Shown: one piece after another, positions 1 to 11,582 of the stretch
Layout of the letters: each line of letters begins with the position of its first letter
Position numbering within the stretch: position 1 is the stretch's first letter
Assembly: GCA_003255025.1 (NCBI GenBank)
Contig: QANY01008782.1
Span: 500,659-564,658, forward strand
Length of the DNA: 64,000 nt
Source: Datisca glomerata
Lineage: Eukaryota > Streptophyta > Magnoliopsida > Cucurbitales > Datiscaceae
Direction: 5' to 3'
Made by a program: the position numbers and the translations under genes
Notes under the pieces: generated by a model
What the model saw: the letters and a program-made list of their open reading frames with translations, nothing else
Database searches by the model: none
Told to the model about the DNA's origin: nothing

Positions 1-1099
1 TGTGTATTGACATTTTGATATGAAATTTAAAGAGGATTACATTTTTATTATAATTGTTCTTTTAAATGATTGTTGAATAATTTATATAAATATCTGAAAA
101 TTTCATATTCATTAATGAGACTATGATCTTATATTAGTACGACAAGATTAAAATCATAGGTAACGAATAAAATGGTCAGCAACATATTAAAATATGAAAT
201 CTTTAATGAATGGTTGCTAGTACGGTTCACTAAGCATTATGAATGCGTGTGATCTAGATCCGGATCATTGATGTGGATAGAAATCTTAGTTAAGGTACTT
301 TATATAATAAGATTATATATGACAGAACCGATGTGAATTAATATTTTTATTAATGTGTCATTTATCATAAAGATTTAATACACATCAATTTGATGATTAT
401 ATATAGATCAGTCTGAATCTTGAGTAGTCTATGAACTTTTATACATGTTTATTGGATCTTTTGATTCATTCATTAATGTCTGTTGGTTAATCAGGCTAGA
501 GACTTCTGTTTTGGAGATTCAGTGATGTGAATGGCTGGGGACATGATCTTACAAGATTTGGAATCTAAGCTTTCCTAATGGATCGTATATTGGTTTCATT
601 AAGTGTTAATTTTGAAACTGAATGGTTATTGAGCTCAAATTAGTCATTCATTAGTGAATTAATGGTACTTAAGGATTAAGAGGTAATTAGAATGGTAAAA
701 TGATAATTTTAACCATTTCTAATTTACGAACTAATAATTAGAGGGCAGAACTACATGAAATGAGTATGTCAGTGGACTACATGAGAATACTCTGTAAATA
801 CATTCAATAATACCTAAGAGTGTAATTTCATATTTATAGTGCAGTAATAATGGAATTAATAAATAAGATTATACAATTGAAGAGTTTAATTAATAATATG
901 ATTTACTGGAGTGTAGGATTATAGATCCATGGTCCCCAAATCACCTCTATATTACGCTGTCTAGGGTGTGAATATTTCAGGATGTGAGAAAATGACTGAC
1001 TTGCAAAATGAATTTTTATTCTGGGGCAAGTACATAATTATGAGATAATTATGTGTGATTAATTAAATTAATTATTTATATATTTAAATATAATTTTTG

Positions 1100-1137
<38 letters not shown>

Positions 1138-2163
1138 TCATCGATTTTTTTAATTATCGATAAATGAGACAGAATATCTAATTTATGAAATTAGATAATT
1201 AAATTATTACTAGATAATAATTTAAATCAACTAAATTTGTTATTTATGAGATAACAAATAAGTTAATTGATAGGAATAATCATGTCTTAATTTTGAATTA
1301 AATGATATCTAGATAATTATCTTATTAAAATAAATATTTAATTCACAGTAATTGATACATGTCAATCATTGATAGGGTATCAGAAATTGACATGGACTAC
1401 TGTGGTGCATGTGGTACTACAATAGTGAGTGCAACACTGTGGTGGCTCACAGCATACTGCAGTGCCATGCGGCACTGCAGTTGTGCAAAATCACAGTATG
1501 TCTCACTGCAATTGATAATTTTCTAAAATATATATAGATATTATTCTAATGACCTTGGTTGTTGTAAGAAGAGGAGAGAATCAGTTGATCAGATCATCAG
1601 TTCGGCAATCAAGAGTTGAATTGAGAACATGATTGGTGTCAGAGAATTTTTCTTCTGTGATTAAATGTTAATCAAATTTCTAAAAGAATAATCATCATGT
1701 TCTTTTAGAGAATCATCTCACTAAAATCATTCTCAGTAAATCTCTAGATCTCATGTATTGAGAGTATCTAAAGACAGAAAAAGTGTCTTGTAATATTCTG
1801 CGTGCTCACACACGTCCTAGTGCGTTGAGGATTGGCTTGGAAGTTCTTGGTATGGATCTCGGAGTCTACTAATCTTTGGAACTATTTCATGGGAACGGAT
1901 GATTCATCAGTTTTTGCAAGAACACTTGATATAGACTACAAGAGGTATATGATTCATAACATTATATGTTGTAGATTTAACTTATAAATATATAATGGAT
2001 CCTGACTGATTGAAAAAGAGTTTTCAATAAAATTTTGTATTTGGTTATTGTGGCATTGCGCGAGTTTTGTTTTATTAAAATGTTCATTTTTATTAAAAGT
2101 TTAATTTTTTAAAAGGTCACGCGCCTCCACGCTTCCGTCGCGCACGCGTTGCGATGACCAACA
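1..2163 (+). mobile_element. Copia-type LTR (family A), 5' end cut by window
   Basis: This stretch aligns by eye along its length with 15615-17851, with 58378-60339, and with the reverse complement of 54778-57000. The last copy shows the full 5' end, TGTTAGGGGTTATGCC, so about 25 bases are missing here at the window edge. The 3' end is the GC-rich block ending ACCAACA. Where the same end occurs at 17851 it is followed by a tRNA-iMet type primer-binding site, which identifies the unit as an LTR. No primer-binding site follows here, so a solo LTR is likely, but its left target duplication lies outside the window. It contains an AT microsatellite (about 1101-1132) and a strong hairpin at 1456-1481. 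Confidence 0.8.
1456..1481. repeat. perfect hairpin inside the LTR
   Basis: ACTGCAGTGCC (1456-1466) and GGCACTGCAGT (1471-1481) are exact reverse complements separated by the 4-base loop ATGC. Other family A copies keep related CACTGCAGTG and TGTGGCACTAC palindromes at the same place (for example 55460-55540), so the structure belongs to the LTR and not to the host. Confidence 0.7.
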
Positions 2164-2470
2164 TAAACAACATCACCACATGGCCAAACGTCATCACTAC
2201 ATGGTGAAATGCCACTAACACATGGTGAAACGTCGTGTGTTGGTGAACCCTATTACGTATTTGATGGACTCATGTACATATTTGGTGAACACCAGTATGC
2301 ATTTGGTGAACCCCACCAAGATTTATTAATTTATACATATTTGGTGAATTTCACAAAGATTTATTAATTTGTATGTATTTGGTGAGCCCCAGTACATATT
2401 TGGTGAACCCCTAGTATGTATTTGATGAACCCTAATACGTATTTGGTAAACCAAAATAAATTGCCCACAT
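2164..2470. repeat. degenerate tandem repeat, about 25-30 bp unit
   Basis: The motif TATTTGGTGAACCCCAGTA and close variants recur about ten times, starting directly after the LTR end. Units vary in length and have many substitutions. No coding potential is visible. Confidence 0.6.
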
Positions 2471-3002
2471 CAATGCCTGGGAAAACCCCCTAGCATTAGA
2501 GTGTGACCTGATGGAGAGGGAGAATCTGATATAGAAGTGACGAGACAGAGTCTAAGAGGAGAGAGTTACAGAGATGAAAGAGAGCCTGGGAGGGAAGAGA
2601 GTTACAGAAAGGAGAGAGTATGGGGGAGTTACAGAGGAAAGAGAAAGCTACAAAGAGTTTCACGTGGCCACGTAGAACCACGATATACACATGGCACCAT
2701 GTAGCACACCTACATGGAATTCCTTAACCTAAACACACGGTTCAAATCATTTACCAATTTGTAAAATCTTAGGGATATTTGATTTCATTTTAAGAGTTTA
2801 GGGCGCCTTTGTAAAAAAGTGAAAGTTTAAGGGGGTATTTACATTTACCCCAAAAGTTAATAATCTTGAATATATTAACTATTTTTTATCACCTGGAAGA
2901 GACAAAAGAAACATGTAGGTCGTTTGAACTAAAAACTGAATAATAGATAATAGCACATTCCAACCAATTTCTAAAAAATATAAATTTGTTTCAAATTAGA
3001 AG
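2471..3002. other. intergenic, nothing recognised
   Basis: The stretch includes a purine-rich part at 2510-2640 (GAGAGAG/GGGAGAG). The minus-strand reading frame across it is low complexity and does not look like a gene. Confidence 0.5.
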
Positions 3003-3263
3003 AGAGCTCGATCAATGAGATATCATGCACTCTCTCAAGGATGGCTACTTCTAGGAAAGCCTCTTGGCTATCTGTGAACCCTTACCTCTTTTATCGTTAA
3101 GCGGTCATTTAAGGGTCTTAGTTGGTGATCTAGGTTGTTTCTCTCTCAACAATGAAGCTTATTCCCCTTAGTCTCATTGACTGGCCTTGAACCTTGTTAT
3201 TTTGAGTTGATATCTAGTATTTATAGTTTATCTCAATTTGGTACCGCTCTCTCAGTTCCGGAT
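3003..3263 (-). pseudogene. nuclear copy of plastid 23S rRNA fragment (NUPT)
   Basis: Read on the minus strand, this stretch follows the chloroplast 23S rRNA: GAGAGCGGTACCAAAT, ACTAGATATNAACTCAAAAT, a run matching GATAAGCTTCATYGTYGAGAG, ATGACCGCTTAACGATAAA, and the stretch before CTCATTGATCGAGC. Many differences from the plastid form look like C-to-T or G-to-A changes, as expected of methylated, decayed organelle DNA in the nucleus. Only about 260 bases of the roughly 2.8-kb gene are present, so it is not a functional rRNA. The identity rests on my recall of the plastid sequence. Confidence 0.85.
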
Positions 3264-5848
3264 CATGAGATCATTTTCTATCAGATAGGAAGAATCGTTA
3301 CATAAAATGTCAAACAAAATAAAAGAGTGAATTCTATCTTCCACGATTTAGTAAGGGGAAAACTTTTATGTTCCTTTCTTAGACATGTATAAAAAATCAA
3401 CTATAGAAAATATGGGCACAGAGTCTTGCATCTTTCTATATCTCCTGAAAATCACTAGTTATACTAAGAATCCCTGTAGTGGAATTGGATTATAACTAGC
3501 TTTTTCGGGAATTGGTATGAAAATCATTATGAAATTTAATAAATTATAATTTTAATTATAAGACAATATTGTAAAAAGGATAAAAAAACTCACAAAGTAA
3601 TTATCATACATATAATTCATGTCAAAAGTTGAATAAATCTATTTATTTAGTTTTACATTCTTTTTCTATATATATACTCACATATATATACTTTATATAA
3701 TTGTAGATAAATTCTAATCATTATAGAGTTATAATTTTTATATTCACGTAGATAGACTTAGTCTAACTAAATATAAATAACAAATTATATATATATATAT
3801 ATATATACACATATTAAAAGATACCTTTATAACCATCAATAACAAATAAAAATATCAATAAATAACATATACAAATATTAAATTGAGGTATCCATTCTAT
3901 GACAAGTCTCAACAACTTACCCTCTATTTTTGTGCCACTAGTGGGACTAGTATTTATGTCAATTGTAATGGCTTTTATCTCTTCATGTTTAAAAAAACAA
4001 AAATTTTATATATGATGGTACCAAATCTCATCTGTGTATATAAATATATAATACAGTATGCATGTAGTTTACTCCGAATATAAGCAATTATACATGTGTA
4101 AACATGATATATGAGTAAATGTATTCTAAAAATTTGAAAATAGATAATAACTCATAGAATAAATCTGATCGTGGTGAATTTCTAAGATATAAAATCAATC
4201 TATCTATATGTTAATATCTATAGGAAATCATCTGAAGGTGATGTTATGATTTTAAATGTAAGCAATTCGATAAATTACTCTTAAAGGTTAACATTAGAAT
4301 AATGCTACTTGATTAGAGTTACTATAAAAACAAAAAAAAAGTAAAATCAATTTTATTTTGGTTATTCTCTTAGTTCCAGTAAAATCAATTTCATACAAAC
4401 TAGATATGGTATGAGTTGGCGATCAGCATGTGTATGTATATAATTTTGAGGGGGCCCCAAAGAACAAGAAATTTCTATTAGGCCTTTATCATTTTGTTGG
4501 TTCATTAGGTTTTTTATTGGTTAGAACTTCCAGTTATCTTGGTAGATATTTGATTTCTTTTCTTTTTCGTCTTAGTAGATTGTTTTTTTCATAGGGGATC
4601 GTGATGTCTTTCTATGAGACCGCAAGTCTCTTTACCGAATAGTTTGTATTTTTCATTCGGGATCTAGTGGAAAAAATCGCTGTGTCTTCCTCTAATTTCT
4701 TATGATAGACATTCAATCCATTAGAATAGAAATGAAAGAGAGTATTTATGCATGCCGTTTCATTTATATGAAAATCAGATGCCAGGAGACCATTCCATTG
4801 TCTTGTACTGATAAGAATTTGACCCCACGGGAATTGAGCAAAAAATGCAGAATTGGCCTATTTCTTGCATATATTAATTGAAGTATTTTAAAAACTGGAG
4901 TAAATAGTGAATGTTTCTTAGTTCTTAAAAAGAGAAAAACAAAATTCGAGAATACTCTTTTGTCTATACTATTGTAATAGCATAACTTAACTATGGTTTA
5001 TTCAGAACACTCATTTGAGTTAAAACACATGCATACAGAACAATCATAAAATGAGATAGTTTTTATCTGAAAAAATCTATTTTTTTAGCGTATGCAAATA
5101 CATTTCACAATAACAAACATAAGTACAAACAAAAAAAAAGATTCATGAAACATTTCAAGAGAAAACACATCCCTTGAATGATTTTTAACAAATTTAGTGC
5201 ATGCACTTTAAAAATATTGTGATTAAGTTAACCGTTAAATTTAACATATTCACTATCAACGTTTGAGGTTGTTTACGGTTCAATATATTTATCATCTTTC
5301 CCCGAGTTTTGATAAACTGAAACTCATGTGACGTTTAAGTTAAATTAGGTTTTATTTTTACAAAGTATATTACTGGTCAATTTTTAGTAAAAGTTCACTA
5401 ATATAATATTTGTTTTGGAAGATTTCTTATGGGGACGCAGATGTGTTTTAGGTTGAGATGCTTTAAACTAGTGTATTTTGTGTAACGTGGATTTAATTGC
5501 AATTTTTTAAGTGGAAGGACCAAATCTACTAAGAAAATCACACATAAAGTGTGATTGCAAATCAATCAAAAGTATGAGACATGTTTTCACATTTAACCTT
5601 AAAAACATCACATATGAAATTCAAAAAATAACTTTTATTTATATTGCCTATTGATGTGATTATTGATCTCAAGATGATAAAATAGCTGGAAAAGATAGGT
5701 TTAGAACGTGGAGTTGAAAAAATGGCCGAATTTGTTTTAATTTACAAAAATGACTGAAATATGACCGTGGTAACTAATTTATTTACCAAAGTTACATAGT
5801 GGTGATATAATTTATTTATCATATTCGACCATTTTTACAGTTCTCCCA
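3264..5848. other. intergenic, 3' side of CYP703A
   Basis: AT-rich, with a short TA microsatellite at about 3788-3808. Short open frames are present but none shows a recognisable domain. The last few hundred bases would hold the 3' UTR and poly(A) signals of the minus-strand P450 gene. Confidence 0.5.
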
Positions 5849-7676
5849 TCAAAGATACATGTGAGCCGCTAAGCGAGGTTTAGCAAGAGCCATTAAAGGA
5901 TGGGCCTTTGGCATTGTCATCCCATAAACCTCGCTAGTGTCAATATTTTCCGGGCCCATCCCATTGGGTGGGGCCCAATCAAAACAATGAAGCAGTCGAG
6001 CCAAAGCCATCAAAACCAAAGTCACCCCAAGCGGCGCGCCAGGACACTTTCTCTTTCCAGCACTAAATGGTAGTATCTTAAAATCAGCTCCATGGCTTAT
6101 CTCGACTCGACCGGTGGGTAGCCAATGTCTCTCTGGCTTGAATACATCCACATTGTCCCAAACCTTGGCATTTCGGCCCAACCCATGAGTGTTGATAAAA
6201 ACACGAGTCTTGGCGGGAATATGATAGCCGTTGATTGTCGTGGCTCGTAGTGATTCATGAGGGATGAGAAATGGTCCAGCTGGATGCATGCGAAAAGTCT
6301 CACGTACGACACAACGTAAGTAGTTAAGGTGGACTAGGTCAGATTCATTGACCATTCTATTTAGACCAACAACTGTGTCAAGTTCTTCTTGAATCTTGTC
6401 GAGGACATGTGGATGTTTGATTACCTCAGTCATTGCCCACTCATTGGTCACGGCTGATGTATCTGTTGCCGCAGCTATCATGTCCTGTATGCATATATGA
6501 ATGTAAAGTTTAAACATAACTCTACAATTTTATACGAATATGATGATGCTTTGACAAGGTGTTGGAGATTTGACATTCTTTTAGATAATCTCACATGAGT
6601 CCTACATGAGTTGATCTAAAGAAAGACAAGTTCCTATACATATATCGGCCTAGTATCATATAATTTTTCGAATATGAGATGATGATCAAATTGATTTTGT
6701 TAAAAGCCAAGATGACAGAAGAAAATAACACCTGAATCAAAGCTTTAATTTCCACATCATCCATGTGCTCTTTTCCATCTTCACCTGGCAATGAAAGTAG
6801 AACATCAACAAAGTCCGTATGTCCTTCATCACCCTCTCCATAAGCCTTTCTATGTTCTTCAATAATCTTGGTGTGAAAATCATCAACTCTTTTCTCCACT
6901 TCCCTCATTTTTCTCTCACACCCGTAAGGATCCACCCACCTCCAAATTGGCAAATAATCACCTAAATATATCACACCCAACAGCCAGAACAACTCATGGG
7001 TTATATGCATAAACTCCATTGCCTCTTGTGGGCCAGCTGACCCACCCCCAAAATATTGCTTTCCTAGCAACATCCTAGTCACATTATTCATAGAAAATGC
7101 ACCCAAAACCTCCCTCAAGTTCACGGCTTTCCCGGTATGGGCTCGGGCCCACACATCTTTCACGAGATGGTTCGCCTCTTCGGCCCGATGGTTCAGGAAC
7201 GATTCGAGCCGCTTCGTTGTTAGAAGGTGCTCCATGCAAATCCGCCGCATCCGCTTCCAATTAGGGCCGAGGGGAGCCAAAGCCACATCTCCACACCCAT
7301 AAGCTAAATGGACAGCAGCTAATGTCCTTGGTCTAGAGGCAAAAACATCATCTTGTTGTAGAAGTATTTCACGTATGATATCAGGGTCATTAGTGGTAAT
7401 GGCATCAATGCTGCCAAGTCTGAGGTAGACCAAAGGCCCATATTTCTCACACAAAGAGGCCAAGTCTCTGTGGGGAAGTTGGCCCAGCTGAAGAAGATTG
7501 CCAAATATGGGCCATCTTGGTGGGCCTGGAGGAAGCCTTTTGGTCTTGCTTGCGTGCTTATAGTTGAACCATTGTATAATGATTTTTACGAGAAGAGCTC
7601 CACATAGAATGGTTGAAACAAATGTGACCAAAGCCATGGATGAATGGCTAAAACGGATGAATGGCTTTTTTTCCAT
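5849..7676 (-). CDS. CYP703A: cytochrome P450 CYP703A (fatty acid in-chain hydroxylase, pollen exine)
   Basis: Two exons, 6732-7676 and 5849-6484, flank a 247-bp phase-0 intron (donor CAG|GTG, acceptor ACAG|GAC); the product is 526 residues. It has an N-terminal membrane anchor (about 15-38), a proline hinge LPPGPP (about 48-53), the I-helix AAATDTS (319-325), ExxR as ETFR (377-380), FKPERH (430-435) and the heme motif FSAGKRKCPG with Cys462. Long blocks such as the EHLLTTKRLESF region and AAATDTSAVTNEW match Arabidopsis CYP703A2 as I recall it. That ER enzyme hydroxylates medium-chain fatty acids in tapetum for sporopollenin. Met14 (codon 7635-7637) is an alternative start and gives a length nearer the family norm. 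No break is visible. The subfamily is secure; the exact orthologue number is not assigned. Confidence 0.95.
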
Positions 7677-8423
7677 TTGGGTAATACATTAACAATGAAT
7701 GCATATGAGGTTTTTGTTTAAAGTCTTGAAAGAGAAAGAGGTGGGTTAATAAACAAATGTCAATGGTTACATTACCGCAATCTTTTCATGTAGTGGATGT
7801 GGTTGTCAAGTAAGGAGTAAGAAGAATATAAGTAGGATAATTTAGTGAGCATGATGTTTTGAGTGGCCCTTTTTATGGTCTCCTACTTCAAAGAAATGAA
7901 ATAATCATGTTTTCTTATTGATTTTCCTAAAGAGACATGGTTGGCAAGAAATCACTATGTGCATGAGGCCTTGCAAAAAGGTTGTATTTATATTGGTGGC
8001 TAATAGCTAATTAAATGTGCTTGGAGTCATATACAATATTTTTTTATGTAGGTAAATTTAAAGAAATTATAACTTTGACAACAATAAAAGAAATTTTGGA
8101 AATATTGCACATTTCACCTACTATGTGTGTGAAATCATATTCATCTTCTTAAAATATGGAGCATGTGTATTTTTTGGATTTATTGCTCCTTGTTAATTAC
8201 ATACTACATAAATAAATAAGGTATGATGGGTTCTTATATTACCTTTAATAATTCTTGTTACTTTTTTATTAAGTTCATATGTTTAAGAGGATTAAACTTT
8301 CACATCTATACTTAATAGATCATGAGTTGAAGTCACATTATCCTTATTTTTTCTTAAAATTTATAACTTTCATAAAAGGAAACCAAATGGGTTCAGCCTG
8401 GTTTTAGATAGCTTAATAAAAAA
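7677..8423. other. 5' flank of CYP703A, no element pinned down
   Basis: This is the expected promoter side of the minus-strand P450 gene. It is AT-rich. I do not see a TATA box or tapetum-type element distinct enough to annotate. It ends at the TIR of a transposon about 750 bases upstream of the start codon. Confidence 0.45.
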
Positions 8424-9815
8424 TAGGGAAAATTACATGTTGTATGTTCGCTGTAGTTTGGACTAAGTTTCAATTTCATTATTATAGTTCTATTTTTCTC
8501 AATTACGTAATCAAAATTTATAAAATGTTTCAATCTCATCACTTCATTCACATTCCGTTAAAAACATAACGGTTTGCTGATGTGGCATACACGTTTTTTA
8601 CACGTGTATGCCACATCAACAAAGTTGTTGCACATTGTATATTTGTTTGAAACTTATGTATCAAGTTCTTTCCTCTTATTTTTTAGAAATTATAAAGTGA
8701 ACCCGTGTTTTCTTTTCTTTCCCATATTTTTTTAAAATTATAAAATAAACCCCATGTCCTTTTTTTCCCCTCTTAAATATTTTAAAATTTATAGAAATGG
8801 TTTAAAATTTATAAAATATACCTCGTCTCTTCCTTTTTTTCACTTAAATGATTTAGAACTTTACCCCTTAACATTTTTAAACTTTACAAAATATACCCCT
8901 TATTTTTCTTTTCCCGTCTAAAGTTTTTAATATTTACAAAATAATACCCTGTGGAATTAAAAAATGAGAAACAAAACGGTGTTCCTCCTCTTTTTCTCAT
9001 ATATTCTCTCACTTTCTCATTTCCAGATTTTTCTAAATTTTCTATTATATATTTTAGCAGATTCAATGACAAATAGATAACTAATTTTACTTGAAGATTG
9101 TGAGAGCTACTTAAGACAGCAAATTGTTCTCCTTGGAATCACATATAAAAATGTGTTTTGATTATTCTTTGAAAAAATAGACAGATTTTATGGGTTGGAT
9201 ATGAGAGAGATAAATTTTATATTTATTGATAGAAAAGTAAACATATTTTATCTTTGAAAAAGTAGACAAGTTTTATCATAGTATTATGTTGCTTTGATGA
9301 TATAGATCTTTTAGCAATTGAAAGCATATAAAAGTACTGTTTTTTCATTAGTTATTTTATCCTAAATATAAACTAAACAGTTATTTTTCAGAAAATTTAA
9401 AAATTCAAAAATATATCAAAACTCAAATTAAGAAGAATAAAGAAATAAAATGATTAAGCATAAGAAGAAATGAAAGTAAAAAATATATTTTGTTACCTGT
9501 AGGAGATGATTAAGTATGAGAAGGAGAAATGAAAAAAATAAAGAATGAGAAGAAAAGAAAAATATATCTTATTATCTTATGAGGTTCTTTTTGAAAATTA
9601 AAATATTTTGGGAAGAAAATTGAACAAAATAAATTTTTTATTGTATCACAACTTTGCTCACTTGGCGCACACGTGTAAAAGAGTGATTGCCACGTCAGCA
9701 AACCGTTAAGTTTTTAACGAAATATGGATAGAGTGATAAGACTGAAACATTTTATAAATTTTTATATGGAATTGAAACTTAATCCAAACTATCATAGGGT
9801 ACATGTAATTTTCTC
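8424..9815. mobile_element. non-autonomous DNA transposon with about 200-bp terminal inverted repeats
   Basis: The left end (GGGAAAATTACATGT) and the reverse complement of the right end (GAGAAAATTACATGTAC) align for about 200 bases, sharing GTTTGGAYTAAGTTTCAAT, AAATTTATAAAATGTTTCA, CGTTAAAAAC and AACGGTTTGCTGAYGTGGCA, with one indel of about 40 bases. The flanks, TAAAAAATA on the left and TAAAAATAT on the right, are a possible 9-base target duplication. Long TIRs with a duplication of that size suggest a Mutator-like element. The interior has degenerate repeats of about 70 bases (AAATTTATAAAATAWACCCC type) and no transposase. Confidence 0.75.
8579..8617. repeat. perfect 16-bp hairpin within the TIR
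   Basis: GATGTGGCATACACGT (8579-8594) and ACGTGTATGCCACATC (8602-8617) are exact reverse complements around a 7-base loop. The matching place in the right TIR (about 9665-9705) has a diverged form (GACGTGGCAATCAC and GTGTGCGCCAAGTG), so the hairpin is part of the element's ancestral end structure. Confidence 0.8.
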
Positions 9816-10089
9816 TAAAAATATAAACCACCTAAATCCGTTGGACACCAAAGTCAAAGTAAAAAAAAGAAAGATTTTTTTGAAAAAAGAGCAGTGCCAT
9901 TTGGCATGATCTGCACCAACACGAATTCACGTGTCATCAGCAAATGGTTATAATTTTCTCTATTAAAACTATAGCCAATAAGAAGATGAAACTTGGACTC
10001 TTTTTGGGCTCATACCGGAGGACTAAAAATATCAAGTCACAAATTTTTATTATGTTAAAATATATAAAATTAAAACGCAGACCACAAGT
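9816..10089. other. short intergenic, upstream of tRNA-Gln
   Basis: AT-rich sequence between the transposon and the tRNA gene. Nothing is recognisable except AT-rich upstream DNA, which is usual for plant tRNA genes. Confidence 0.5.
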
Positions 10090-10161
10090 GGTTCCATGGT
10101 CTAGTGGTCAGGACATTGGACTCTGAATCCAGTAACCCGAGTTCAAATCTCGGTGGAACCT
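10090..10161 (+). tRNA. trnQ-CUG: tRNA-Gln (anticodon CTG)
   Basis: A 72-nt cloverleaf. The acceptor arms are GGTTCCA and TGGAACC with a T discriminator. The D arm contains TCTAGTGGTCAGGA (A box). The anticodon stem-loop TTGGA-CTCTGAA-TCCAG gives anticodon CTG, reading CAG. The T arm ends CCGAGTTCAAATCTCGG (B box). A run of five T at 10161-10165 follows directly and serves as the RNA polymerase III terminator. No intron. All stems pair, so the gene looks functional. It lies about 170 bases upstream of the PC4-gag gene, same strand. Confidence 0.96.
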
Positions 10162-10165
10162 TTTT
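10161..10165 (+). terminator. Pol III T-run terminator of tRNA-Gln
   Basis: TTTTT begins at the discriminator position of the tRNA, the standard Pol III stop signal. Confidence 0.85.
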
Positions 10166-10334
10166 GTCATTTTAACTGCCATTTTTTCTTCTTACCCCAA
10201 CTTTTTTCTTGCCTTCTAATTTAGCATGGTTTTCAGCTGCTAGCGAACTGAGAAAATTCTAGGTATTATTGTTATGACTCTTCTATTTGACCTCTAAATG
10301 TTCTTCGGAAAGTTGTAACTTTATTTATGAGAGA

Positions 10335-11515
10335 ATGGATGCTGAGACCCGACGGAAAATCGAGGAAACGGTAATTGACATCTTGAAGAAAGCGAGCATG
10401 GAAGAGATGACCGAGTGCAAAGTCCGAATGATGGCCTCGGAGAGTCTCGGTATCGATCTTTCCGAGAAGGAGTGCAAGTTGCTTGTGAGGAGCGTGGTCG
10501 AGAATTTTCTGCTTTCGGAAGCGCAGAAAGAAGAGGAGGGCAAAGAAGTTGAGCCAAATGCTCGCGAAGAAACTACGGAGACGGCGCAAAAAGTGGTGGA
10601 CGAACGACCGAAGAAAGAGGTGGGCGAGGATGGAGACAGAATAATTTGCAAGGTGAAACTCATTGCTCTGTTTGGTTACTGAGAGAAGAACGTAGGTATT
10701 AAGGAATACGATATGTTTGGTTGGTTATGCTGTTGCAGATGCCTTTTCACTCTAAATTATCTGTATACTCTGCCAGCTGATTGAGACTTGCAATCATTTG
10801 TACTTCTCTGTTCTGCTTCTCTGTATCAACTTTCTTATACCAAAGAACGGTTAGAAATAAGAAGGAAAATGAAGAGGGGCTTGATTTACAACAAACAGTT
10901 TCTTGTTTTAGTATGTGTTACTGATGGCAAAAATGGAAGATGCTAAACTTGGTTACACTACCATCTTAAGATAAATATACTGTGATGATGAACCTCATGA
11001 TACGAATTTCATGAGAATGGAGGGATGAAAGGAAGAATTCTTTGCGGATAGAGCCTTTTTGGCTAGACTGACAAAAATTGTTGAATCCCGGAAGAAGTAT
11101 GACAGTCAGGTCATCTTTCGTCTTGTTTCTATCCCTCCACTTTCAAATCAGAATGTGTATCAGGTTTCTAGACCTCTCTAAGGTTTTCTAGTATTGCGTT
11201 AATTTTCTCTTCATACGTATTAATGGCTCTTATTGCTTAAAACAAGTGTGGTGGTTCTTTCTATGTAGTAGTTATGTTACAGGCTCTAGATCTGGTCTGT
11301 ATGATTTGGTTTAGAATTTAGGGAAGATCTACGTTGATCTCTCACTCTTCTCTTTTTAATTGTTTCACATCATCCTTGTTGATTTTTGTTCGCACAATAA
11401 TTCAGTTATCAAACAAGAGGAATGTCGTTATTCACGACTTTAGAGGAAAAACTTTGGTGTCAATTAGAGAATATTACCAAAAAAATGGAAAGCAACTGCC
11501 AACTGCTAGAGGTAC

Positions 11516-11582
<67 letters not shown>

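Noticed and set aside
10287..10682. Longer open frame starting upstream of the PC4-gag start
   Set aside because: It begins at TTG, not ATG, and runs past the exon 1 donor at 10653. The first ATG, at 10335, fits the DEK_C domain start.
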